DNA of 64,000 nt from Pedobacter frigiditerrae. Lineage in GTDB: Bacteria > Bacteroidota > Bacteroidia > Sphingobacteriales > Sphingobacteriaceae. The stretch covers positions 744,001 through 808,000 of the forward strand of contig NZ_SJSK01000002.1 in the NCBI RefSeq assembly GCF_004331645.1. Reading direction: 5' to 3'. Within the stretch, counting starts at the first letter, position 1; the number at the start of each line of letters is the position of its first letter. Positions 27,165 to 35,939 of this stretch are shown here, piece by piece. Made by a program: the position numbers and the translations under genes. The notes beneath the pieces were generated by a model that did no database searches, was not told the origin of the DNA, and saw only the letters and a list, made by a program, of their open reading frames with translations.

Positions 27165-29093
27165 TTGTTACTTTGTTTAAAATTACCAAAGCAATTGACA
27201 TATACAATTCGCAAGTACCTTATTGCACTCATTTTAATTTTTTCCATTTCAGAAATTAATGCTCAGGTATGTACTGGAACATTAGGCGATCCCGTAATTA
27301 ACATAGATTTTGATAGAGGGACTAGCAATATCGGGCCACAAATAACTGAAACGAATTATTTTTATGTAGCTGGCAATCCAAATGATGGACAGTATACCAT
27401 TGTTAAATCAAGCGCAGGGCTAAATGGCGGTTGGCATCAAAACATAGTAAACCATACGCCAAATGACCCAAATGGTTATATGATGCTTGTAAATGCAGAT
27501 TATAACAAAGGTATTTTTTACCAAAAAACAAACATTAATAATCTTTGCCCTAATACTACCTATGAGTTCGCAGCTTGGGTTATAAATATATTGCGTGGGT
27601 CTGGGATTAAACCTAATATCAAATTTACCATTGAGAACAATGGTATACCCATTAAAGAATTCTCTACTGGAGATATTGCTGAAGGTAGCGCCAATAATTG
27701 GATTAAATACGGCACCATTTTTACTACACCAACAAATGTTGGTGTTATTACTTTAAAAATGACTAATGAAAATCCGGGAGGCTCTGGAAATGATCTTGCT
27801 TTAGACGACATTACTTTTAGGGCTTGTGGACCAACTATTGCAACCTCTATTAATAGTAGTACCAGTGTTAATGCAGATTTGTGTGTAGGGCAAAGTGCTA
27901 ATTACAACCTCACTGCAAGTGTATCTTCAGGCTACAATGACCCTGTGTATCAATGGCAGTTATTTAACGGCACAATCTGGGCAGATATTAGTGGAGCAAA
28001 TGCAACCCAGACCACAATAAATTTTAATAATGCTATTGTAGGCACCTATAAATATCGTTTATCAGTTGCCGAGCGACCAAACATCAATTCACCAAATTGC
28101 AGGACATCTTCAGCCATTTTAACCATCAATGTAAATGATAAACCCGCTCCTATTGCCAGTAATAGCGGTATTGCTTGTGTTGGCTCAAACATTCAATTAA
28201 GTGCGTCTGGTGGCACAAGTTATAGTTGGGCTGGTCCTAATTTCACTTCTACACTTCAAAACCCAATCATACCAAATGTAAATATAAACTCGGCTGGAAC
28301 TTATACAGTTACTGTATTTAACGCAGCTGGCTGTTTCAACACAAGTCAAACAGATGTTCAAGTTCTACCAGTAGTTATAGCGAGCACAAACATTACAGCT
28401 GCAACAATTTGCGGGAGCGAAAGTGTTGCTTTAGAAGCAAGTGGAGGTTCTTCTTATACCTGGTTACCCGTTGATGGATTATCCAATCCAAACATTGCAA
28501 ACCCAATTGCTTCTCCCAAACTAACAACCACTTATAAAGTATCGGTTTCAAATGGCACCTGTTCTGTTACTAAGGAAATCACAATTACTGTGTTAAAAAA
28601 TGCATCAGCCAATGCTGGAGAAGATAAAAAAATGCTTTTTGGCCAATCAGTTACTTTAAATGGGAAAGCAACTGGAGACAATGTTACTTATCTATGGTCG
28701 CCATCAAACTATTTAGATGACCCTACAAAACTTAACCCAATTGCTACACCACCAAATGATATCACCTACACCTTAACCGTACAATCAAATTGCAATGTAA
28801 GTACTGATGAAGTTTTTATTAAAGTTTACCCAAAAATAGAAATTCCAAACACATTTACTCCAAATGGTGATGGTATTAACGATACCTGGAATATACCCTC
28901 TATTTCTGCCTTCGATAAACCTATGTTAAAAGTTGTAAACAGGAATGGCCAATTAGTGTATGAAAATAGGAACATACAATCTTGGGATGGAAAATCTAAT
29001 GGCAAGAATTTGCCTACCGGAATATATTATTACACTCTTTATTTAAATGAAGATTTCAAAATCTATTCGGGTTGGGTCTTTCTCTCTAGGTAA
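27165..29093 (+). CDS. Secreted protein with type IX secretion (type B) C-terminal domain
   Basis: 642 residues. TTG is the likely start, since no ATG precedes the signal peptide (YLIALILIFSISEINAQ). Residues 35-215 resemble a carbohydrate-binding-like beta-sandwich (TYEFAAWVINI, then GSGNDLALDDITFRACG). Several Ig/PKD-like repeats follow (SYSWAGPNFTS, SYTWLPVDGLSNPN, TYLWSPSNYLDDP). The last 85 residues, starting IPNTFTPNGDGINDTWNIP and ending PTGIYYYTLYL, form the gliding-motility-associated CHU_C domain that directs export through the type IX system and anchoring or release at the outer surface. Ligand unknown. Confidence 0.88.
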   Translation: MLLCLKLPKQLTYTIRKYLIALILIFSISEINAQVCTGTLGDPVINIDFDRGTSNIGPQITETNYFYVAGNPNDGQYTIVKSSAGLNGGWHQNIVNHTPNDPNGYMMLVNADYNKGIFYQKTNINNLCPNTTYEFAAWVINILRGSGIKPNIKFTIENNGIPIKEFSTGDIAEGSANNWIKYGTIFTTPTNVGVITLKMTNENPGGSGNDLALDDITFRACGPTIATSINSSTSVNADLCVGQSANYNLTASVSSGYNDPVYQWQLFNGTIWADISGANATQTTINFNNAIVGTYKYRLSVAERPNINSPNCRTSSAILTINVNDKPAPIASNSGIACVGSNIQLSASGGTSYSWAGPNFTSTLQNPIIPNVNINSAGTYTVTVFNAAGCFNTSQTDVQVLPVVIASTNITAATICGSESVALEASGGSSYTWLPVDGLSNPNIANPIASPKLTTTYKVSVSNGTCSVTKEITITVLKNASANAGEDKKMLFGQSVTLNGKATGDNVTYLWSPSNYLDDPTKLNPIATPPNDITYTLTVQSNCNVSTDEVFIKVYPKIEIPNTFTPNGDGINDTWNIPSISAFDKPMLKVVNRNGQLVYENRNIQSWDGKSNGKNLPTGIYYYTLYLNEDFKIYSGWVFLSR

Positions 29094-29709
29094 TCCCAAT
29101 AGTGGGCTATGCTTTCTAAATAGGTACTGGTAGCTATGCGATCTCGATCATTTATATTTGAAAGAGATCCATAAAGAATAAGGAATCTCTTTCCTTCTCA
29201 TAACGTATTCCAACAAAATACCTCCCTCCCAGTTGCCCTCGCTACCTAATGGTAATAAAATACCCCTGCTTTCTGGTTATGTCATAGGCCAACAGCATCA
29301 ACTAGTAATTCTGTAGGGAATCTGTAGCTTTTCGAATGCTTGAATAATTTGAGTTACCATCCTAAGAAAATTTCATCCTACATAATCCTTTACCACCCAG
29401 TTAAACATATCTTCTGAGTTAGGAAAGAATAATAAAGGGTTTAAGTTTAAAATGTATTATAGTTGTATGTTAAACGTAGTTTGGTCGTATACATTTGTCA
29501 TAACTACGTCTTAACTTCGACCAAACTACGTCTAAAATACGACGAAACTATGAATACAAACATACTCTTAAACGATTGTGATTACTATGTGTCTCGATGA
29601 GAAAGCGAAGTTTGCTGCATAACTAAGCTACATTGATGTTTGACTACATTGCTTGATAAAATCTTAACATTTCAATTCAACTATCAGCTAGAAATGCTAT
29701 TTTTGAACA
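29094..29709. other. Intergenic region (616 bp) with inverted and direct repeats
   Basis: No convincing gene is seen. The right half contains ACGTAGTTTGGTCG (29474-29487), perfectly mirrored at 29518-29531, plus direct repeats of AACTACGTCT. The left half is unremarkable mixed sequence with a GAAAGAGATCC/GGAATCTCTTTCC inverted pair near 29160-29200. Confidence 0.5.
29474..29531. repeat. 14-bp perfect inverted repeat
   Basis: ACGTAGTTTGGTCG and CGACCAAACTACGT are separated by 30 nt that hold a further ACTACGTC copy. It could be a hairpin, a paired protein-binding site or an element end. No other copy was noticed in the window. Confidence 0.6.
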
Positions 29710-29913
29710 ATGTATATCATTAAAGTAAAAGGCATTGCCAAAATACCAGATTACGTACAACTTAGAGATGAGAAGTTTACCTTACTCGCCTATTTTAGAG
29801 TTGATAGACCTGATAAATCTCTAGATAAATTAGGTTTAGGTGATAAACAAGACCAAATCATGAACATTATTAATGACTTGCCTTTTGGACAGGTTACTAA
29901 ATTAGATATTTAA
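29710..29913 (+). CDS. Conserved small protein upstream of ftsE
   Basis: 67 residues (MYIIKVKGIAKIPDYVQLRD ... FGQVTKLDI), no signal or membrane segment. The stop lies two nucleotides before ftsE, so it is almost certainly co-translated with it. I recall similar small proteins next to ftsE in Bacteroidota but know no function. The linkage suggests a role in cell division or FtsEX control. Confidence 0.75.
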   Translation: MYIIKVKGIAKIPDYVQLRDEKFTLLAYFRVDRPDKSLDKLGLGDKQDQIMNIINDLPFGQVTKLDI

Positions 29914-29915
29914 TT

Positions 29916-30599
29916 ATGGCAGAAAACATAGTAATCAACTTGCAAAATGTTGATGTTTTTCAACAAAAACACTTGGTTTTATCAAACGTAAACCTAGATA
30001 TTGCCAAAGGCGAATTTGTTTTTTTAATTGGTCAAACGGGTTCAGGAAAAAGTAGCTTGCTGAAAATTATTTATGGCGATTTGCATATAGGCAATGGTGC
30101 TGGTGCAGTTGCTGGTTTCGACCTTAAAAACTTGGCTGATAAAGATGTGCCATACTTGCGCAGAAAGCTAGGAATCGTATTTCAAGATTTTCAATTATTA
30201 AGTGATAGAACGGTTGAGCAAAACTTAGAATTTGTTTTAAAAGCAACTGGTTGGAATGACAAAAACCTAATTAACGAACGCATTAAGGATGTTTTAGAAA
30301 AAGTGGGCTTACGTTCTAAAATTAAAAAAATGCCTCATGAAATTTCTGGTGGCGAGCAACAACGTGTGGTTATTGCAAGAGCATTGTTAAACAATCCGGA
30401 GATTATTTTAGCTGATGAGCCTACTGGTAATTTAGATCCAGATACTTCTGAAGAAATTGTTTTGCTATTGAAACAAATCAGTCAAAGTGGAACTGCTGTT
30501 TTAATGGCAACACATGATTACCATATCATCCGTACCTTCCCTTCTCGTATCATTAAATGCGAAAGTGGTGTAGTACACGAGGATGCGCAAATTGCCTAG
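29916..30599 (+). CDS. ftsE: Cell division ATP-binding protein FtsE
   Basis: 227 residues; ABC ATPase of the FtsEX system that controls peptidoglycan hydrolases at the septum. Walker A GQTGSGKSS (about 37-45), signature SGGEQQRVVIARALL, Walker B IILADEPTGNLDPDT and the switch histidine in MATHDYHI are intact. YGDLHIGNGAGAVAGFDL matches FtsE better than LolD. ftsX is not adjacent in this window. Confidence 0.88.
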   Translation: MAENIVINLQNVDVFQQKHLVLSNVNLDIAKGEFVFLIGQTGSGKSSLLKIIYGDLHIGNGAGAVAGFDLKNLADKDVPYLRRKLGIVFQDFQLLSDRTVEQNLEFVLKATGWNDKNLINERIKDVLEKVGLRSKIKKMPHEISGGEQQRVVIARALLNNPEIILADEPTGNLDPDTSEEIVLLLKQISQSGTAVLMATHDYHIIRTFPSRIIKCESGVVHEDAQIA

Positions 30600-30656
30600 T
30601 CAATTCTGACAAAATATTATATTTCAGCCATTCTGTTCGGTTATTATTAATTTAAA

Positions 30657-30697
30657 CTGACAGCATGGCTGATTTTAGTTATTGGCAAAACTTTTGA
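30657..30697 (+). promoter_or_regulatory. Candidate control region of grpE-dnaJ
   Basis: An imperfect palindrome CTGACAGCATGGCTGA (30657-30672) is followed by TTGGCAAAACTTTTGA (30682-30697). The latter has GG and G at the -24/-12 spacing of sigma-54 promoters, although the last base is A instead of C. It would place the start about 20 nt before grpE. No CIRCE operator is present. Confidence 0.4.
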
Positions 30698-30727
30698 GTT
30701 TGAACAGAAAAAACACGCATACAAAAC

Positions 30728-31309
30728 ATGTTTAATAAGAAGAAAAAGGAAGAAGAACCGATTATAGAGAATAATCAGGCTGAGCAAGAAGTAGAAACAG
30801 CACAAGGCGAAGCAACTAATGATACAGAAAATGCAACTGCAGAGCCTGTTGTAGAACTTTCAGTTGAAGAAAAATTGCAACAAGAAAATGCTGCATTAAA
30901 TGATAAATACTTACGCTTATTTGCTGAGTTTGACAACTACAAACGCAGAACTCAAAAAGAACGAGTAGAATTATTGCAAACTGCTGGTAAAGATGTGGTA
31001 GTTTCTATGTTACCTGTTTTAGATGATTTTGAACGTGCTTTAAAAGCAACTGAAAATGCAACTGAAGTTAGTGCAATTCGTGAGGGTGTAATGTTGGTTC
31101 AAACTAAATTAAAAAGCATTTTAAGCCAAAAAGGATTAAAAGAAATGGAAAGCATTAACACTGTTTTCGACACGGATATTCACGAAGCAATTACTAAAAT
31201 ACCTGCTCCATCTGATGATTTAAAAGGTAAAGTAGTTGATGAATTAGAAAAAGGATACACACTAAACGACAAAGTAATTCGCTTTGCCAAAGTAGTGGTA
31301 GGTGCATAA
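30728..31309 (+). CDS. grpE: Nucleotide exchange factor GrpE
   Basis: 193 residues. An acidic, disordered N-terminus (residues 1-55) leads into a long coiled coil (LQQENAALNDKYLRLFAEFDNYKRRTQKER). The beta domain carries VSMLPVLDDFERAL, MVQTKLKSILSQKGL and DIHEAITKIPAP, ending GYTLNDKVIRFAKVVV. GrpE releases ADP from DnaK. It lies three nucleotides before dnaJ. dnaK itself is not in the window. Confidence 0.95.
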   Translation: MFNKKKKEEEPIIENNQAEQEVETAQGEATNDTENATAEPVVELSVEEKLQQENAALNDKYLRLFAEFDNYKRRTQKERVELLQTAGKDVVVSMLPVLDDFERALKATENATEVSAIREGVMLVQTKLKSILSQKGLKEMESINTVFDTDIHEAITKIPAPSDDLKGKVVDELEKGYTLNDKVIRFAKVVVGA

Positions 31310-31312
31310 AAA

Positions 31313-32482
31313 ATGAGCAAGAGAGATTTTTACGATATACTTGGCGTAACTAAAAGCGCATCGGCGGAAGAAATTAAAAAAGCTTACCGCAAATTGGCTA
31401 TTAAATATCACCCAGATAAAAACCCTGATGATAAGGCTGCAGAAGATAAATTTAAAGAAGCTGCAGAAGCCTATGAGGTATTAAGCAACCCAGAGAAAAA
31501 ACAACGTTATGACCAATATGGTCACGCTGGCGTTGGTGGTGCGGCAGGTGGTGGTGGCTACGGCGGTGGCGGTATGAATATGGATGACATTTTCAGCCAA
31601 TTTGGAGATATTTTTGGTGGTGGCGGAAGTCCTTTTGACAGTTTCTTTGGTGGGGGTCAACAATCTCGTGGTGGCGGTGGCCGTAGAGTAGCTAAAGGAA
31701 GTAATTTACGCATTAAGGTTAAATTAACTTTAGAGGAAATTGCTAACGGTGCTGAGAAAAAAATTAAAGTAAATAAACAAATCACTTGTAAAACTTGCGA
31801 TGGTTCTGGCGCAAAAGATAAAGGTTCGGTAAGTACTTGTAAAACTTGTGGCGGTAGCGGTGCAGTTCGTAGGGTTACCAATACCATTTTAGGTCAAATG
31901 CAAACCACAGCAACCTGCCCTACTTGTCACGGTAGCGGACAACAAATTACTGCAAAATGTGGGGCTTGTCATGGAGAAGGAACTGTACGTGGTGAAGAAA
32001 CCATAACCATAAATATTCCTGCAGGCGTGAGTGAAGGCATGCAATTAAGTATGGCGGGTAAAGGTAATGCTGCTCCAAATGGTGGCGTTCCTGGAGACTT
32101 GATTATCTTGATTGAAGAATTACCTCACGAAACTTTAAAACGCGAAGGCAACAATATCGTTTACGATTTACATGTAAGCATTGTTGATGCGGCTTTGGGT
32201 TACAGTGCAGAAGTACCAACAATTGATGGAAAAGCCAAAATTAAAATTGAGCCAGGTACACAAAGTGGAAAATTATTACGCCTAAAAGGCAAAGGTATTC
32301 CGGAAATAAATTCTTACCACAGAGGTGATGAAATTATTCACGTTAATATTTGGACACCAAAAGCGTTAAGTAGTGAAGAAAGAGCAATTTTAGAAAAACT
32401 AAGAGAATCTCCTAACTTCAAACCACAACCTAATAAAAATGATAAGAGCTTCTTCGATAAAATGAAAGAATATTTTGAATAA
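31313..32482 (+). CDS. dnaJ: Chaperone DnaJ
   Basis: 389 residues, type I J-protein. J domain 1-70 with the HPDKNP motif; Gly-rich region 75-125 ([15 protein letters not shown]); four CxxCxGxG-type zinc motifs at about 155-230 ([32 protein letters not shown]); then the C-terminal substrate-binding domain ([20 protein letters not shown]). Works with DnaK and the adjacent GrpE. A strong terminator follows. Confidence 0.96.
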   Translation: MSKRDFYDILGVTKSASAEEIKKAYRKLAIKYHPDKNPDDKAAEDKFKEAAEAYEVLSNPEKKQRYDQYGHAGVGGAAGGGGYGGGGMNMDDIFSQFGDIFGGGGSPFDSFFGGGQQSRGGGGRRVAKGSNLRIKVKLTLEEIANGAEKKIKVNKQITCKTCDGSGAKDKGSVSTCKTCGGSGAVRRVTNTILGQMQTTATCPTCHGSGQQITAKCGACHGEGTVRGEETITINIPAGVSEGMQLSMAGKGNAAPNGGVPGDLIILIEELPHETLKREGNNIVYDLHVSIVDAALGYSAEVPTIDGKAKIKIEPGTQSGKLLRLKGKGIPEINSYHRGDEIIHVNIWTPKALSSEERAILEKLRESPNFKPQPNKNDKSFFDKMKEYFE

Positions 32483-32496
32483 GATAAATTAATATA

Positions 32497-32537
32497 AAAC
32501 AAAGAAACCGATGCCGAAAGCGTCGGTTTCTTTGTTT
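32497..32537 (+). terminator. Hairpin terminator after dnaJ
   Basis: AAACAAAGAAACCGA (32497-32511) pairs perfectly over 15 bp with TCGGTTTCTTTGTTT (32523-32537) around an 11-nt loop, 15 nt after the dnaJ stop. Confidence 0.88.
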
Positions 32538-32638
32538 ACAATTAGCTCGTCATTCCTACGCAGGTGGAAACCACGAAGTGCTCAGCGAAGCTAAATCTTA
32601 AAGAGCCTATCTATATCAGCCTACTAAGCCCTACCATA

Positions 32639-32671
32639 GCATTACGATTGCCAGTCAAGCTGGCAATGACG
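32639..32671. repeat. REP-like palindrome (family GCATTACGAT...ATGACG)
   Basis: GCATTACGATTGCCAGTCAAG followed by CTGGCAATGACG folds into a hairpin with ATTGCCAG/CTGGCAAT stem. Related copies: 41034-41066, 47535-47565 (inverted) and 58859-58891. The outer bases are conserved while the stem changes in compensating fashion, as in REP sequences. Confidence 0.7.
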
Positions 32672-32701
32672 CTCTCTATACAAATTTAACTAAGATTTGG
32701 G

Positions 32702-34078
32702 CTATTTGGTTTTCTTAAACTTTTCTTGATTACTGGCTTCGTTTTTTATTGCCAATGAAATACGTTCTTCAAAAGGTTTTAAATCAACATCAAATGACTT
32801 AGAAGACAATGGAATTTCGTTCGCAGTTTTAATAGTCGTTGTATAACCACCAGATGACATGTAAAATCTATCTGCAAATTGGGGTGAAACACCTTGCTCA
32901 AAATCTACACGTTGCCCAACTTTACCATCGGTATTAGAAAATCTAACTTTATTAAAATTCATCCATTTTCCAGTGGTTGCTTCTTTTCCCCAAGCATTGT
33001 AATAATATGCCTCGCGACGTAACTGTCCATTGGTATAACCAAAGTTTTCTATAAAAGAATAAAAGCCATCAAACATTCGGTGTTCTTTTGGTGCTCTCCA
33101 AGTCGCAACATATTTCCAATCTTGCCCTTTCAATTGGTACCAAGCAGATAAAAGTACCGAATTGTTATCTTCTGCTTTTACATTCATTATAAATTTGACA
33201 GGCTCGTCAGTTTTCCAATCTGCTGTTTTTACGTATGATTGTCCGCCAGTACCTTCGCCACCAAAACTATTTACTGTTGTTGCCTCATCTTTATCTACAA
33301 ATGAAACAAAATCCTGCTTAGTTATAGATTTATCATTTTCTGCATCCTTACTGTCCCAAACAGAAAACAATACTCTCCTTTCTGTTGGAGAATTAGTTTG
33401 TATGCCCATATAACCGCGATAAAAACCCAAACTCATGTAATAAGTTGCTAAAGGGTCTGCACCTTTTGGTACTAAAATCTCTTGATAAATCCAGTTATAA
33501 GATTTAGTTGTTGGTGCAGTTGTGCTGAAACTCAGATGTACAGATGGCGATGATTGATAATCAGTTTGATTTACCTGCCCATTAGGTTGAAGTGATTTAA
33601 ATACTAATGAGTTAATTTTAATTGCAGATGCTGGATTTGAAATAGGCTTTAGTTCGTATTTGAAATATCCAGTATTTGGAACCACGATTTTAGCAACGAA
33701 TAAACTATCTGATTTACCTGTACCCTTAAAAGTTAGTTTTTTCTTTAAGTTTTTAAAACCTGCTACTGGATATGTTGGTGTAACAGTCAGTTCAAATTCT
33801 AAAGTTTTACCCTCATCTACAATATTGTTAAAAGAGAAATCATAACTACCAGTTTTTTGATAGAGATACCAAACGACGCTTTTAGTTTGGTCTCGCCAAT
33901 TAGATATTATTCCTTTATTCTCAGGATAACCTACCGGAATGGAAACTCCAGGTCGTCCAGGTGCAAAAGGTTCAGCATAGGCCTTATTTGCTGGGATTAC
34001 AAATACTTGGTTTTGTTGTGCTACGCTAACATTAGATAAAATAAGCAGAGTGATAAGTAAACTTAAAATAGGTTTCAT
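32702..34078 (-). CDS. DUF5077/DUF3472 secreted protein
   Basis: 458 residues from ATG at 34078 (MKPILSLLITLLILSNVSVAQ signal peptide); an upstream ATG adds eight unlikely residues. The N-terminal beta-sandwich (about 25-145, PANKAYAEPFAPGRPGVSIP) resembles DUF5077, and the rest (KSYNWIYQEILVPKGAD, FYRGYMGIQTNSPTERRVLFS, YSFIENFGYTNGQLRREAYY) is DUF3472. Such proteins are often found with polysaccharide utilisation in Bacteroidota, but no sugar-degrading genes are nearby. Exported, ligand unknown. Confidence 0.85.
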   Translation of the reverse strand: MKPILSLLITLLILSNVSVAQQNQVFVIPANKAYAEPFAPGRPGVSIPVGYPENKGIISNWRDQTKSVVWYLYQKTGSYDFSFNNIVDEGKTLEFELTVTPTYPVAGFKNLKKKLTFKGTGKSDSLFVAKIVVPNTGYFKYELKPISNPASAIKINSLVFKSLQPNGQVNQTDYQSSPSVHLSFSTTAPTTKSYNWIYQEILVPKGADPLATYYMSLGFYRGYMGIQTNSPTERRVLFSVWDSKDAENDKSITKQDFVSFVDKDEATTVNSFGGEGTGGQSYVKTADWKTDEPVKFIMNVKAEDNNSVLLSAWYQLKGQDWKYVATWRAPKEHRMFDGFYSFIENFGYTNGQLRREAYYYNAWGKEATTGKWMNFNKVRFSNTDGKVGQRVDFEQGVSPQFADRFYMSSGGYTTTIKTANEIPLSSKSFDVDLKPFEERISLAIKNEASNQEKFKKTK

Positions 34079-34221
34079 ATTTGTTGATTTTGTGTCTAAC
34101 AAATTAACCTATTATTAAATTTAAAAACTATGGTTTTGGTACTCACACACAAACGTTTGCGTGAACATAATTGGGAAAAAGACTAACATATATCGCTTAC
34201 TCTATACTGAAAAACAATAAA

Positions 34222-34734
34222 CTACAGGTTTAAATAATAAATATTCATTCCGTAATAAGTTGCAACCTTACCCGTTTCCTTAGGCACTTCTTTTTTATCA
34301 ATCAGAACTTTTTCTACTTTACTCAAATTGCTATTTACTTGCAAGTTAACTTCGTAAGGAGCTTGATTCCCTAACTTTAAATAGTAAGTATTATCTATAG
34401 ACTTAGCTAAAATTGCAATTTCTTGAGACATTAATTGATAATAATCAAACTGATTACCTCCATAAGAAAATGGTGGTCGAATGGAAAAACTGATTTGTTT
34501 TATAATGCCATTTGCATCTTTTGAATACAAAAGAATTTGACTTTGGCTGAAAGAACCGGTTGTCGTCGAGCTCAATAAATCTTCTCCACCAGCATTTTTG
34601 ATAACCAAATTTAAATAAGCAGTAGACTGTACAGGAGAGCAAGCACATAAACCACCTCCGTTATTTTCATCTATTTTTTTACAACCAAAAATTATAACAA
34701 ACAATACGGCAAAAGCGATGGTAAATTTTTTCAT
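34222..34734 (-). CDS. Putative lipoprotein of unknown function
   Basis: 170 residues with lipoprotein signal MKKFTIAFAVLFVIIFGCKK (cysteine 18). The mature part begins with an acidic/Gly stretch (DENNGGGLCACSP) and a beta-rich body. No domain recognised. It stands alone between the DUF3472 gene and the ABC transporter pair. Confidence 0.75.
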   Translation of the reverse strand: MKKFTIAFAVLFVIIFGCKKIDENNGGGLCACSPVQSTAYLNLVIKNAGGEDLLSSTTTGSFSQSQILLYSKDANGIIKQISFSIRPPFSYGGNQFDYYQLMSQEIAILAKSIDNTYYLKLGNQAPYEVNLQVNSNLSKVEKVLIDKKEVPKETGKVATYYGMNIYYLNL

Positions 34735-34860
34735 AAGTAGTTTTTATTACCAATACGCACAAACATAGGAATTCGCTACAAAATCTGATATTAAAGATTA
34801 AATCTTAATTTACAGCCTGCAACATTACAAAAGAATTACTGCCTTTAAAATTTAAACCTG

Positions 34861-34925
34861 ATTGTAGTGAACACGAACGCAGAGAGTAAAACGAAAAGCA
34901 GGGCTGAAAACCCCTATGAAATGCT
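34861..34925. repeat. Dispersed repeat (GCAGGGCTG family)
   Basis: GATTGTAGTGAACACGAACG followed by AGAGAGTAAAACGAAAAGCAGGGCTG is similar to stretches at about 47740-47817 and 58979-59040 (each ends in a G(C/G)(A/G)GGACTG word). It lies in the gap before the ABC genes. The origin is unknown. Confidence 0.45.
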
Positions 34926-34962
34926 GCCATTCTTTTTCAAAAAAATAAATTTGCTCTTAGGC

Positions 34963-34977
34963 TGTTACTAAGTAACA
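34963..34977. promoter_or_regulatory. Palindromic operator candidate upstream of the ABC genes
   Basis: TGTTACTAAGTAACA is a perfect 15-nt palindrome of MarR/HxlR operator type. A -7-like TATATTTA follows at 34998-35005, so the palindrome would cover the -33 region of the promoter for the gene at 35028. No regulator gene lies beside it. Confidence 0.5.
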
Positions 34978-35027
34978 TTTTAATCAACCTTGCATCTTAT
35001 ATTTACTAAACTAAAACAACATCGTAA

Positions 35028-35939
35028 ATGCTAAGCGTAAAAAATATTGTTAAACAATATGCCACGCACCGTGCTTTAGACCAAGTTAGCTTGGAGGTAG
35101 AAAGCGGAAAAATATTTGGACTATTGGGTCCGAATGGTGCAGGCAAAACCTCTTTAATTAGAATTATTACTCAGATTACTGCTCCAGATAGTGGCGAAGT
35201 GCTTTTTAATGGCGAACGTTTAAATGCAAATCACATTTCGCAGATTGGCTACTTACCAGAAGAACGTGGCTTGTATAAAAAAATGGAAATTGGAGAGCAG
35301 GTTTTATACCTATCTAAACTAAAGGGATTAAGCACAGCTGAAGCCACTAAACGCATTAAATTTTGGTTCGAGAAGTTAGAAATGGGCAGTTGGTGGAATA
35401 AAAAAGTAGAAGATTTAAGTAAGGGAATGCAACAGAAAGTACAATTTGTAGCTACCATTTTGCACCAACCTGAACTGATCATTTTAGATGAGCCTTTCTC
35501 TGGTTTCGACCCAGTTAACGCCGATATCATTAAAAATGAAATCTTGGAGTTGAACAGACAAGGGGCAACTTTCATTTTCTCTACCCATAGAATGGAAAGT
35601 GTAGAAGAACTTTGTGACCATATTGCTTTAATTGACCGCTCTAAAAAGATTTTGGATGGCAGCGTTGATGAAATCAAGGGAACCTATCGTAACAATACTT
35701 ACTGGATAGAATATGAAGGAGATTATAATACGGAAAGTGCAAAAGACATTTTTGATGTATTGCAAACTGAAAATATAAAAGGTAAAACTTTATTAAAAAT
35801 TCAATTACAGAAAGACAAAACTGCCAATGAGGTTTTAGCAACTTTATTGCCTTATGTTGCCATTCATCGTCTAGATGAGGTGATACCAACAATGAACGAT
35901 ATTTTTATTGACAAAGTTAAAAGACAAGATTATGAATAA
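35028..35939 (+). CDS. ABC transporter ATP-binding protein (NatA-like)
   Basis: 303 residues. Walker A LLGPNGAGKTSLIR, Q-loop ITQITAPDSGE, signature DLSKGMQQKVQFVATIL, Walker B LIILDEPFSGFDPVN and H-loop FSTHRMESVEEL. The C-terminal ~80 residues are the DUF4162 domain typical of NatA/drug-export ATPases. The partner permease overlaps by 8 nt. The substrate (sodium, drug or lipid) cannot be told. Confidence 0.92.
   Translation: MLSVKNIVKQYATHRALDQVSLEVESGKIFGLLGPNGAGKTSLIRIITQITAPDSGEVLFNGERLNANHISQIGYLPEERGLYKKMEIGEQVLYLSKLKGLSTAEATKRIKFWFEKLEMGSWWNKKVEDLSKGMQQKVQFVATILHQPELIILDEPFSGFDPVNADIIKNEILELNRQGATFIFSTHRMESVEELCDHIALIDRSKKILDGSVDEIKGTYRNNTYWIEYEGDYNTESAKDIFDVLQTENIKGKTLLKIQLQKDKTANEVLATLLPYVAIHRLDEVIPTMNDIFIDKVKRQDYE

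Noticed and set aside
29094..29709. Possible tRNA or structured RNA gene
   Set aside because: No cloverleaf with T-loop GTTCRA and acceptor stem could be found; only the inverted repeat is supported.
30600..30727. CIRCE/HrcA operator upstream of grpE
   Set aside because: TTAGCACTC-N9-GAGTGCTAA or a near form is absent.
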